Assembly (NCBI RefSeq): GCF_020523795.1
Contig: NZ_JAJALI010000005.1
Span: 248,001 to 312,000 of the forward strand
Reading direction: 5' to 3'
DNA length: 64,000 bases
From: Ancylobacter sp. Lp-2
GTDB lineage: Bacteria; Pseudomonadota; Alphaproteobacteria; Rhizobiales; Xanthobacteraceae
Of this stretch, positions 52,147 to 62,857 are shown piece after piece. The notes below the pieces were generated by a model. The model was not told where the DNA came from. It saw only the letters and a program-made list of their open reading frames with translations, and ran no database searches. Each line of letters begins with the position of its first letter. Position 1 is the first letter of the stretch. Position numbers and translations under genes: made by a program.

Positions 52147-52569
52147 TCAGGGCTGCGCGGCGGCGGCCGCCGCCGAGCCATCGAAGACCTCGGTGAACTC
52201 CACCGCCACACCGTTCTCGAAGCGCCAGAGATGCGCGATGGCGGTGGTCGCGGTCTTGCCAGTGGCCTTGTAGGTCCAGCTCGTGCGACCGAACATCACC
52301 ACTGAATCGTCGTCGGCGACGAAGATCTCGGGCTCGAAGTACCGCATCGCCCAGCCATCACGCAGGCTGTCGAGATAGGCGGCGAGCTGCTCGCGCCCCG
52401 CGCCCGGGCGGGTGAATTCCAGCCCGGCCGCCTCGGCACCGATGGTATTGAGGCGGATGTTGTCGTCCGCCAGCGCGTGCCACATGCTGCAATCGCCGCC
52501 CTTGCAGGCGTCCCAGGCCTTGTAGGCCTTCTTCACGCGCGCAATGTTGTCGTCCCCCGCCCCGCCCAT
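52147..52569 (-). CDS. SnoaL-like / NTF2-fold protein
   Basis: A 140-residue protein with the small cone-shaped alpha/beta fold expected for SnoaL-like domains: NIARVKKAYKAWDACKGGDCSMWHALADDNIRLNTIG, then FTRPGAGREQLAAYLDSLRDGW, VVMFGRTSWTYKATGK and HLWRFENGVAVEFTEVFDG. GGGGAGG precedes the ATG. It lies antisense between glyQ and glyS, whose usual adjacency it breaks. The function is unknown. Confidence 0.78.
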   Translation of the reverse strand: MGGAGDDNIARVKKAYKAWDACKGGDCSMWHALADDNIRLNTIGAEAAGLEFTRPGAGREQLAAYLDSLRDGWAMRYFEPEIFVADDDSVVMFGRTSWTYKATGKTATTAIAHLWRFENGVAVEFTEVFDGSAAAAAAQP

Positions 52570-52752
52570 CTCCGCCTCCCCAGGTTGCGAGCGGTAAACT
52601 ATCGCCCTGATCCCGGCCCGCCGTCCACTCAAACTGGAAGGAATCGGCCCGCCGCTTGCCGGCCGGCCTTGACGCGGCTGCCAAGCTGGGCGATTTCCGC
52701 CGCACCTTCCGGGCAGCCGGTTCCGGAAGAGCCAACCTGACTGGCGGCCGCT

Positions 52753-54801
52753 ATGCCTGATCTCCTGCTCGAACTCTTCTGCGAGGAAATCCCCGCCCGC
52801 ATGCAGGCCGGCGCCGCCGACAGCCTGAAGAAGCTGGTCACCGACGCCCTCGTCGAGCGCGGCCTCCTCTATGAGGGTGCCAAGGCCTTCGTGACCCCGC
52901 GCCGCCTCGCCCTCGCCGTGCACGGCCTGCCAGCCAGCCAGCCGGACACCCATGAGGAGCGCAAGGGTCCGCGCGTCGGCGCGCCGCAGGCCGCCATCGA
53001 CGGCTTCCTGAAAGCCTCGGGGCTGGCCTCGATCGATCAGGCGAAGATCGAGAGCGACCCGAAGAAGGGCGAGTTCTACGTCGCGCATCTCCACCGCCAC
53101 GGCCGCCCGACGCCGGAGGTGATCGCCGAGATCGTCCCCGCCATCATCCGCGCCTTCCCTTGGCCGAAGTCGATGCGCTGGGGAACCGGCTCGCTGCGCT
53201 GGGTGCGGCCGCTGCAATCCATCGTCTGCACCTTCGGTCCGGAGACCGAGGAGCCGGAGGTGGTGCCTTTCGAGATTGACGGCCTCCGCTCGGGCGACGT
53301 CACGCGTGGCCACCGCTTCCTGTCTTCCGGCGCCATCCGCGTGCGCCGGCTCGACGACTGGATGACCAAGCTGGAAGCCGCCTTCGTCGTCGTCGACCGC
53401 GAGCGCCGCAAGGACATCATCCTCGCCGATGCCCGCGACCTCGCCCTCGCCCACGGGCTGGAGCTGGTGGAGGACGCCGGCCTGCTCGACGAGATTTCCG
53501 GCCTGGTCGAATGGCCGGTGGTGCTGATCGGCGCTTTCGACGAGGGCTTCCTCGACGTGCCCGACGAGGTGATCCGCGCCACCATCCGCGCCAACCAGAA
53601 GTGCTTCGTGCTGAACGACCCGAAGACCGGGCGCCTCGCCAACCGCTTCATCCTGGTATCGAACCTCGCGGCGAAGGACGGCGGCGACGCCATCGTCGCC
53701 GGCAATGGCCGCGTCATCCGCGCCCGCCTGTCGGACGCCAAGTTCTTCTGGGACACCGACAAGAAGACCAACGCGACGGTGCCGCTGGCAGATCGGCTGG
53801 CCAAGTTCCAGAACGTTACCTTCCACGAGAAGCTCGGCTCGCAGTTCGCGCGCATCGAGCGCATCGCCGCGCTGGCGAAGACGCTGGCTCCGCTGGTCGG
53901 CGCCGATCCCGCGCTCGCCGAACAGGCCGCGCTCTATGCCAAGGCCGACCTGCGCACCGAGGTGGTCGGCGAGTTCCCCGAGGTTCAGGGCCTGATGGGC
54001 AAATATTACGCCCGCCTCGAGGGCCTGCCGGAGGAGATCGCGCTCGCCGCCGAGGAACACTACAAGCCGCAGGGCCCGGCCGACCGCGTGCCGGTCGCCC
54101 CGGTCTCGGTGGCGGTGGCGCTCGCCGACAAGCTCGACACGCTGGTGGGCTTCTGGGCCATCGACGAGAAGCCGACCGGCTCGAAGGACCCCTACGCCCT
54201 GCGTCGTGCCGCGCTCGGCTTGGTGCGCATCGTGCTCGACAACGGGCTGCGGCTGAAGCTGTCGGAGTTCGTCGAGCCCGACCTCCTCGCCTTCTTTGCC
54301 GACCGTCTGAAGGTCCATCTCCGCGAGAGCGGCGCTCGTCACGATCTCGTCGACGCCGTGTTCGCGCTCGAAGGCCAGGACGACCTCTTGCTGGTGGTGA
54401 AGCGCGTCGAGGCGCTCGGCCGCTTCCTGCGCACGGAAGACGGCAAGAACCTCCTGGCCGGCACCAAGCGCGCCGCCAACATCCTCCGCATCGAGGAGAA
54501 GAAGGACGGCGTCTCCTATGGTGGCGGCGTCGACATCACGCTGCTGCATGAGCCGGAGGAGCGCGCGCTCGCCGATGCCATCGCCAAGGCCGGTCCGCTG
54601 ATCGCCACCGCGCTCAGCGCCGAGGATTTCGAGGGCGCCATGGGCGTCATGGCCTCGCTGCGCGCGCCGGTCGACGCCTTCTTCGAGAAGGTGACGGTGA
54701 ATGCCGAGGACAAGGCACTGCGGGCCAATCGCCTCGCCTTGCTGGCCGATATCCGCGCCATCACTCGCCAGGTCGCCGATTTCGAGCGCATCGAAGGCTG
54801 A
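52753..54801 (+). CDS. glyS: Glycine-tRNA ligase, beta subunit
   Basis: The 682-residue beta subunit, responsible for tRNA binding. It begins [18 protein letters not shown], with the typical [33 protein letters not shown], an HD-domain-like central region and a C-terminal DALR-type anticodon-binding part ([26 protein letters not shown]). Length matches the family. Confidence 0.96.
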   Translation: MPDLLLELFCEEIPARMQAGAADSLKKLVTDALVERGLLYEGAKAFVTPRRLALAVHGLPASQPDTHEERKGPRVGAPQAAIDGFLKASGLASIDQAKIESDPKKGEFYVAHLHRHGRPTPEVIAEIVPAIIRAFPWPKSMRWGTGSLRWVRPLQSIVCTFGPETEEPEVVPFEIDGLRSGDVTRGHRFLSSGAIRVRRLDDWMTKLEAAFVVVDRERRKDIILADARDLALAHGLELVEDAGLLDEISGLVEWPVVLIGAFDEGFLDVPDEVIRATIRANQKCFVLNDPKTGRLANRFILVSNLAAKDGGDAIVAGNGRVIRARLSDAKFFWDTDKKTNATVPLADRLAKFQNVTFHEKLGSQFARIERIAALAKTLAPLVGADPALAEQAALYAKADLRTEVVGEFPEVQGLMGKYYARLEGLPEEIALAAEEHYKPQGPADRVPVAPVSVAVALADKLDTLVGFWAIDEKPTGSKDPYALRRAALGLVRIVLDNGLRLKLSEFVEPDLLAFFADRLKVHLRESGARHDLVDAVFALEGQDDLLLVVKRVEALGRFLRTEDGKNLLAGTKRAANILRIEEKKDGVSYGGGVDITLLHEPEERALADAIAKAGPLIATALSAEDFEGAMGVMASLRAPVDAFFEKVTVNAEDKALRANRLALLADIRAITRQVADFERIEG

Positions 54802-54834
54802 GGACGGCACGGATCGGGGGACGGGGATCGCACG

Positions 54835-55062
54835 ATGAGCCTCGTCCACAACGAGCGCACCAAGCTGACGGCCACGTTGCTCAACAACGTGGCCGTCGCC
54901 ATGTTCATTACCGGCGGTATCGGCCCGACCGTCTCGCTCTCCTACGGACTCCCCGGTCCGACCGGCGGATGGTCCGCCCTCGGCATTACCACCATTTGGA
55001 TTCTGGGCGGTTCGGCCATACATTACATGGCGAGACTGCTTCTGAAGGGACTAAAGCCATGA
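54835..55062 (+). CDS. Small two-helix membrane protein
   Basis: A 75-residue protein starting MSLVHNERTKLTATLLNNVAVAMFITGGIGPTVSL, with a second helix ALGITTIWILGGSAIHYMA. Short conserved proteins with an NERxKLTAxxLN start occur across Rhizobiales; the function is unknown. It follows glyS by 33 bases and overlaps the next tiny gene by four bases. Confidence 0.7.
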   Translation: MSLVHNERTKLTATLLNNVAVAMFITGGIGPTVSLSYGLPGPTGGWSALGITTIWILGGSAIHYMARLLLKGLKP

Positions 55063-55172
55063 CGACCGCGACCCTCGCATGGTACGTTGCTCCGCTGCTT
55101 CTGGTCGCGGCGTGCTATGTCCTCTTCCTAGCGACCCGCGCGGATACCCATCACACCGGCCCGGCGGAATAG
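55059..55172 (+). CDS. 37-residue single-helix membrane protein
   Basis: MTTATLAWYVAPLLLVAACY starts a 37-residue protein with one membrane helix and a short polar tail (TRADTHHTGPAE). Its ATG overlaps the stop of the preceding small membrane-protein gene (ATGA), so it is probably translationally coupled and the two may form a complex. It is short enough to be missed by gene finders. No family is recognised. Confidence 0.6.
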   Translation: MTTATLAWYVAPLLLVAACYVLFLATRADTHHTGPAE

Positions 55173-55302
55173 CCGCCTCGCGTGCGGCCCGTAGCGCTTG
55201 GCGCCCAGCCCTTGCACGTGGCTCCCCACGCCACGTCCCGGCGCCTCGGGAACCTTCCCCTACCTCCGGCCGTTCATGAGGGACCCCACCGGAGATCCCT
55301 TC

Positions 55303-55458
55303 ATGTCCGTTAGCATCGTCGCTGTGCAGCCCATCGTGGCGCTGGTCGCCGGCATCCTCATCCTGGCGATGCCGCGCCTGCTCAACTACATCGTGGCGCT
55401 GTACCTGATCTTCGTCGGCGTCATGGGCCTGATCGGCAACGGCACCATCAATCTGTGA
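55303..55458 (+). CDS. DUF3096 small membrane protein
   Basis: A 51-residue, almost entirely hydrophobic protein (VQPIVALVAGILILAMPRLLNYIVALYLIFVGVMGLIG), matching the DUF3096 family of small two-helix proteins. GGAG lies eight bases before the ATG. The function is unknown. Confidence 0.8.
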   Translation: MSVSIVAVQPIVALVAGILILAMPRLLNYIVALYLIFVGVMGLIGNGTINL

Positions 55459-55477
55459 CGCGCCCGGCGTCGCCGGC

Positions 55478-55503
55478 AAAAAAAGGCCGGGCGATGCCCG
55501 GCC
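55478..55503 (-). terminator. Rho-independent terminator of the DoxX gene
   Basis: Read on the minus strand: GGCCGGGC, loop ATC, GCCCGGCC, then seven Ts (A-run at 55478-55484 on plus). It lies 78 bases beyond the DoxX stop and could also stop readthrough from the DUF3096 gene. Confidence 0.9.
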
Positions 55504-55580
55504 ATGATGTCGTGGAAATGTGGTCGCCCCGACGCGGTGCGTCAGCAATCGCCGACGGTCACTGCCTCGATCCCGTCGGC

Positions 55581-55976
55581 TCAGACCGTCTTGCGGATCA
55601 GCCGGTCGACGCTCCAGGGGCCGGGGCCGGCGAAGGCGAGGTAGAACAGCACGAAGCAATACAGCGCCGCCGTCTCGCCGCCATTGATGATCGGATAGAA
55701 GTCCTTCGGCGCGTGCACCAGGAAATAGGCCACCGCGGTCATGCCGGAGAGCACGAAGGCGACCGGCCGCGAGAACAGCCCGATCAGCAGCAGCGCGCCG
55801 CCGATCAGCTCGAACAGGCCGGCGAGGCCGGGCATGGTCGCCAGGCTGACCCCGGTCATCTGGGTCACGGGAAATCCCAGTATCTTGGTCGTTCCGTGCT
55901 GCATCAACAGCAGGGCGGTCATGATCCGCAGAAGGCTCAGCACATGCGGCGTGAGCGTGTCGACGATTTTTGTCAT
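55581..55976 (-). CDS. DoxX-family membrane protein
   Basis: A 131-residue inner-membrane protein with four helices. The first contains LLRIMTALLLMQHGTTKILGF, the DoxX signature of a helix ending in HGxxK; then PGLAGLFELIGGALLLIGLFSRPVAFVLSGMTAVAYFLVHAP. DoxX proteins are named for a thiosulfate:quinone oxidoreductase subunit, but most, like this one, are of unknown role. The ATG at 55976 gives the canonical start. Confidence 0.9.
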   Translation of the reverse strand: MTKIVDTLTPHVLSLLRIMTALLLMQHGTTKILGFPVTQMTGVSLATMPGLAGLFELIGGALLLIGLFSRPVAFVLSGMTAVAYFLVHAPKDFYPIINGGETAALYCFVLFYLAFAGPGPWSVDRLIRKTV

Positions 55977-56275
55977 TTCCCCAGTATCCCTGAATACGCT
56001 CGGTTTTTTTCCCGGCGGGGCGAGGCTGCCGCAACGGCGGGCAGGACGCAATCGCTCTAGGCATCACGTTGCAGTGCGATATAATTCGCCGCATTGCGAA
56101 TGATGGATTGAACCAAACACCTCAAACGGCTAGACCAAGGGATGGAAAAGCCATCCGGGATGGCCTTCCCAACAAGATGAACTCCTTGATGGAGCTCCCT
56201 TTTCGAACTCGCCAGCATTTCCATAGAGGCTATGATCGTGCGGTCCAGGCACGTTCAACCAGCGGGACTACCGAA
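55977..56275. promoter_or_regulatory. Divergent intergenic region, doxX / ppdK
   Basis: 299 bases. A TATAAT at 56080-56085 in an AT-rich patch could be a -10 for ppdK, but no convincing -35 lies at the right distance. The long leader (~190 bases) includes GGATGGAAAAGCCATCC (56141-56157), a short hairpin. Confidence 0.4.
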
Positions 56276-58954
<2,679 letters not shown>

Positions 58955-58994
58955 GGCGAACCGGCTCCGACAGGCGCCGAACCGACGAGGCGAT

Positions 58995-59024
58995 GGCCGG
59001 GCTCCTGCCCGGCCGTCTGCTTTT
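58995..59024 (+). terminator. Terminator after ppdK
   Basis: GGCCGGGC (58995-59002), loop TCCT, GCCCGGCC (59007-59014), then GTCTGCTTTT. The T-tract is interrupted, so termination may be partial. Confidence 0.75.
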
Positions 59025-59196
59025 GTGGCCCCTCCGGTCGATTCCGACGGCCGATTCCGGCCCGCCGGGCAGCTCGGCAGGGGTGTCCTGCGTGCAAAGG
59101 GGTTTCCTTTTGCGCGCAAAACCCCATATTCCCGGCATCGCTCAATTCGGAGTGCCAGAACCGCGGCCGCGACCGGCCGCTCAGATTGGATAAGAA

Positions 59197-59478
59197 TTGC
59201 AAGTTCTCGTTCGCGACAACAATGTCGACCAGGCCCTCAGAGTCCTCAAGAAGAAGATGCAGCGCGAAGGCATCTTCCGCGAGATGAAGGCCCGGCGGTC
59301 TTATGAGAAGCCGTCCGAGCGGCGCAACCGCGAAGAGGCCGAAGCGGTGCGACGCGCCCGCAAGGCGGCCCGCAAGCAGGCGATCCGCGAAGGCCTGATC
59401 GCCGCTCCGAAGAAGAAGCCCCTGCCCCCGCGCGCCCGTCCCGAGGCGGCTTCGCCGGAGACGGCGAAATTAGTCTAG
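59197..59478 (+). CDS. rpsU: 30S ribosomal protein S21
   Basis: A 93-residue basic protein: [60 protein letters not shown], the rhizobial form of S21, which acts at the platform of the 30S subunit near the anti-Shine-Dalgarno. The canonical N-terminus requires a TTG start at 59197, with GGATAAG just upstream; no ATG is available. The C-terminal extension ([23 protein letters not shown]) is longer than in enterobacteria. Confidence 0.93.
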   Translation: MQVLVRDNNVDQALRVLKKKMQREGIFREMKARRSYEKPSERRNREEAEAVRRARKAARKQAIREGLIAAPKKKPLPPRARPEAASPETAKLV

Positions 59479-59511
59479 GCAGGGTTGCGATAGGGCATCC
59501 CTTAGTATAAG

Positions 59512-59520
59512 TTATCCACA
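59512..59520 (+). promoter_or_regulatory. Perfect DnaA-box 9-mer
   Basis: TTATCCACA, the consensus DnaA box, lies in the spacer between rpsU and the cold-shock gene. It is the only one I noticed nearby, so it is not an origin; chance occurrence is possible. Confidence 0.35.
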
Positions 59521-59651
59521 TCGATCTTGGACGTTGAACTTTGTTTTGCGCTTCGTGCGCTGTGGCGAACTTCCTCTCAAATCGATGACCATGTCCGTTT
59601 GCCCTCTGGGTGAATGGACGAATTTCTATGTCGAATGAAAGGAATATCGTC

Positions 59652-59861
59652 ATGGCGACGGGTACCGTGAAGTGGTTCAACAGCCAGAAGGGCTATGGCT
59701 TCATCCAGCCTGATAACGGCGGGTCGGACATTTTCGTCCACATCTCCGCTGTGCAGCGCGCCGGCATGACCGAGCTGCGCGACGGGCAGAAGATCTCCTA
59801 CGAGGTCGAGTCCGATCGCCGCACCGGCAAGCAGACCGCGGGCAGCCTGCAGGCGGCGTGA
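59652..59861 (+). CDS. cspA: Cold-shock protein (CspA family)
   Basis: A 69-residue cold-shock-domain RNA chaperone: [34 protein letters not shown] carries RNP1 (KGYGFI) and RNP2 (DIFVHIS). AAGGA lies nine bases before the ATG. In-frame codons upstream to 59610 are not part of the family fold. The 173-base gap to rpsU could hold a long leader as in other csp genes. A terminator follows. Confidence 0.95.
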   Translation: MATGTVKWFNSQKGYGFIQPDNGGSDIFVHISAVQRAGMTELRDGQKISYEVESDRRTGKQTAGSLQAA

Positions 59862-59919
59862 TTGTGCCGAGGGTGCGTGACCACGGATGTACTGGCATGC
59901 ATCGTTGAGCATATGGGAG

Positions 59920-59944
59920 GGCCGGGGATAACCCGGCCTTTTTC
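59920..59944 (+). terminator. Rho-independent terminator after the cold-shock gene
   Basis: GGCCGGG (59920-59926), loop GATAA, CCCGGCC (59932-59938), then TTTTTC. It lies just before the next small gene, so that gene needs readthrough or its own promoter. Confidence 0.88.
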
Positions 59945-59962
59945 ATTTTAAGGAGAGCGGCG

Positions 59963-60181
59963 ATGACGAACCCGACCCGGGCCCCCCTCTTCAAACCCAA
60001 CCTCACAAAGACCGAAAGCAAGGCGGAATCGGTCTCGCGCATCGCCATGTCGATGATCGAGCAGGAGACCGCCAAGCGGGACGCCAAGACGGCGCGCCTC
60101 CGGGCCGCGCGCCTGGCACAGGAAGACGCCGCCCCGCCGGCAAAGCCCGCAGCGAAGAGCCGCCGACGCCAGGGCGACTAA
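59963..60181 (+). CDS. Small basic hypothetical protein
   Basis: A 72-residue protein with a strong AAGGAG upstream. It is rich in Lys/Arg/Ala with two helical stretches (KAESVSRIAMSMIEQETAKRDAKTARLRAARLAQEDA) and a basic tail KSRRRQGD. It has no signal peptide or membrane segment. It may bind nucleic acid, but no family is recognised. Confidence 0.65.
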   Translation: MTNPTRAPLFKPNLTKTESKAESVSRIAMSMIEQETAKRDAKTARLRAARLAQEDAAPPAKPAAKSRRRQGD

Positions 60182-61281
60182 GTTCGAACCGACACCTCGG
60201 CCGCGGGAGACCCCCTGGCAGCATGTCCGGCCCGCGAGATCGCTCCGGGCGAGACGGGTTCCGACCGGTCGCGAGACTACGCCGGCTCTTCAACCTGCTG
60301 CATGTCCGCTCGATGAGGATGCATCGGCGACCGGCTTTCCGGTCGAGGGACAAGGCGTTCACCCCCCCTTCAGAAGGCTCTCGCCTCCGGCAACGGCATC
60401 GCAATGATGATGCTGGTCCTGTTTCCCGGTGACAGCGCAAAGCCCCCGGCTCGCTGCGATCATCGACCCGGCAATGGATCTTCCCGGTGCCTAAGCCCCG
60501 CGACACAGCGACGGCCTGCGCCTCGCCATGCGAGGCCCGAGCCGGGCGGTATGCCTCGACAGGGGCGCTGTCATTGGCAAATTCCATCGACACACGCCCA
60601 TCGCCGCTCCCACCAGCGCCAGAAGGCGTCGCCGGACACGCCGCCGCGCCCGATGATGGTCGCGATGTACCCTGGCGGCCGCGGACCATAGGCCGCGGGC
60701 CCATCGCGCCGGCGCTCCCGTTTTCAGCGAGGTTCGGCCGACCCGCCGAATGCGCGACAACGAACCATAGACGCCCGAATCTGCAAAAAATCCGTCGGCC
60801 GATTCGGCCGGAGATCGCACGCCGGCCGATCGCCGGCCGGCTCCCCTCGCCTCCGGATTGCAAGGCAGCCCTAGCGGGCGGCAAAGGCTGAATGACCCGC
60901 GCATCCTGCCGCTAGCGAGCTCCCCTCGCCGACCGCACGCTGGTGAACAGGCCGGCAAGGGCACGCGATCGAAGATCTGCCCAGAGGACAGCACCCGACG
61001 CCAAGCAGTCGCCTTCCATCGACGATCGGTGAACGGGCGCGCAACAGGCCGCTCTTCTCGCGCCCGCCTCGACCTCACCCCACGCGTTCCTTCGGGAGCC
61101 GTCGATCCGCCGCCTTCGACGCGGCGCGCCGGTGGCACCTGCGGGGTCACCCCTCCTGCCGCGATCGGCGGTCCGCCGCCGGAAACCTCCATGCTCGGAT
61201 GACGCCTCGCCCGTCGGCTTCCTTCCGACCGGCCACCCCGGAAAACCGGAGAGAGCCCCGCGCGCCGCACGCCGTCCCCCG
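60182..61281. other. Long stretch without a recognisable gene
   Basis: About 1.1 kb in an otherwise tightly packed region. Open frames exist on both strands but look like products of high GC; none has a family pattern or a ribosome site. One minus-strand frame ending near 60567 gives a plausible C-terminal segment (GDAFWRWWERRWACVDGICQ) preceded by a stop at ~60728, which could be a gene remnant. I see no tRNA or conserved RNA. Confidence 0.5.
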
Positions 61282-62166
61282 TCAGCCGGCGGCGGCGATC
61301 TCCTCGCGCCACGGCAGGCTGGATTGGCTGCCGTGGCGCTGGCAGCAGAGGGCGGCGGCAATCGTTGCACGGCTCAGCGCCGCCTCGAAGGGCCGCCCTT
61401 CGGCGAGGCCGACAGCCAGTACGCCGATCAGGCAATCGCCTGCGGCGGTGGTGTCTACCGGGGTGATGGGACGCGCCGGCACCCGGCAATAGCCTTCCGC
61501 CGTCATCGCCTCCGAGCCTTCGCCGCCGAGCGAGCGCAGCACGCCGATGCCCAGCGCGGCGGCGAGCGAGCGGGCATCCGCGCTGCAGCCGAGCCGGCTG
61601 GCGGCGACCGCGGCCTCATGTTCGTTCACCACCAGCAGCCCGCAGGCCCGCAGCACCTCGACATCCAGCTGCGCGGGATCGGCCGGGGCGAGGTTGAGGA
61701 TCGGGAAGGCCCCGCCCGCCCGCGCCTGCGCCACGGCAGTCGCCACCTCGCGCGGCGGAATCTCCATCTGCAGCAGCAGAAGCGTGCCGGGGCGCAGCAG
61801 CGCCGGCTCGATCTGCGAGGCCCGCGCCTGCGCATTGGCGCCGGGGGCGACGACGATGCGGTTGCCGCCTTCGTCATCGACGACGATCGAGGCGCAACCG
61901 GTCGGCGCCGGCACCCGCGCGACGCCGGCAATGTCCACCCCCGCCCCGGCCATGCCGGACAGTGCGAGATCGGCGAGCCCGTCCTGGCCGACCGCGCCGA
62001 TCATGGCGACCGGGCCGCCGGCGCGGCCCGCCGCCACCGCCTGATTGGCGCCCTTGCCGCCGGGCTGCAGAATGAAGTCGCGCGCCAGCAGGGTCTCGCC
62101 CGGTCCCGGCGCGCGTGGCAGGTCGAAGATGAGATCGGCGTTGAGCGAGCCGAAGGAAATGATCAC
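61282..62166 (-). CDS. rbsK: Ribokinase (PfkB family)
   Basis: A 294-residue PfkB-family sugar kinase phosphorylating ribose or a related sugar at O5. It has SFGSLNADLIFDLPRAPGPGETLLA, the first signature QPGGKGANQAVAAGRAGGPVAMIGAVGQD, LGGEGSEAMTAEG and the catalytic DTTAAGDCLIGVLAVGLAEG with the GAGD-like AAGD motif. It starts at a GTG (62166) with GGAGG five bases before it. It is a lone gene with no ribose transporter nearby, so a nucleoside- or deoxyribose-type substrate is possible. Confidence 0.9.
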   Translation of the reverse strand: MIISFGSLNADLIFDLPRAPGPGETLLARDFILQPGGKGANQAVAAGRAGGPVAMIGAVGQDGLADLALSGMAGAGVDIAGVARVPAPTGCASIVVDDEGGNRIVVAPGANAQARASQIEPALLRPGTLLLLQMEIPPREVATAVAQARAGGAFPILNLAPADPAQLDVEVLRACGLLVVNEHEAAVAASRLGCSADARSLAAALGIGVLRSLGGEGSEAMTAEGYCRVPARPITPVDTTAAGDCLIGVLAVGLAEGRPFEAALSRATIAAALCCQRHGSQSSLPWREEIAAAG

Positions 62167-62857
62167 GCCAGCCTCCCGACGAACGCCCACCGCGTCGGGG
62201 CGGGCCGTCCTGCACGCGCCCGCTTCGCCTCCGGCGCGGCCGCCGTCAAGCGGAATCGCGCTCGCGGCAGGTGCGCCGCGGCGCGGGCGGGGCATGGATT
62301 CGGGCGCGGCAACTGACAGGCGCGCGCGGCGACAACCCGCTCGTTGCATCGGTGGCAACCCGCCGGAAATCTGCAAACGCCCACAGGTACACGGGATGAA
62401 CGTCCCGCGCATGCCGGGCGCCGGCTCGAGGCAATGCCAGGGGCTTGTGACGGCCGGCGTCGAGGATCGCCGCTCGGGTTCCCGGGCCGGCAGAACGGGT
62501 CCGGGCCCAGCGCACTCACGGGTTTGATCGTACGCCGGCGCGAGAGAGGGCACCGTCGAGCGGCTCGGGTGCCAGCGTCGTCGCGCCGCACTGGCCGGGA
62601 ATCACGGTCAAGGCAACCGGCCTGCGCCACGGAGCGCCCCATGCACAAAACCGAGGGGGCACCCGCCGGCCATCGGGGTTCGCTCCGCCGTGCACGCGGC
62701 CGGAAGCGGTCGAAGCCGCCCGCACCTCGCATCGCCCGGCCGGCATGCCGACATCACGACCATCGCCTCCCGACGAGGGTGGAGCGGCGACGCCCCCCCC
62801 CCCGAGGACCGGCCTCTTCATGGCCCCGGCTCAGGCCCCGGCCCCGATACCTCGCCC
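62167..62857. other. Second gene-poor stretch, upstream of ribokinase and downstream of mutS
   Basis: About 690 bases, GC-rich, with no gene that I can support. It should contain the ribokinase promoter and the end of the mutS transcript. A run of 11 Cs (62793-62803) is present. Confidence 0.5.
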
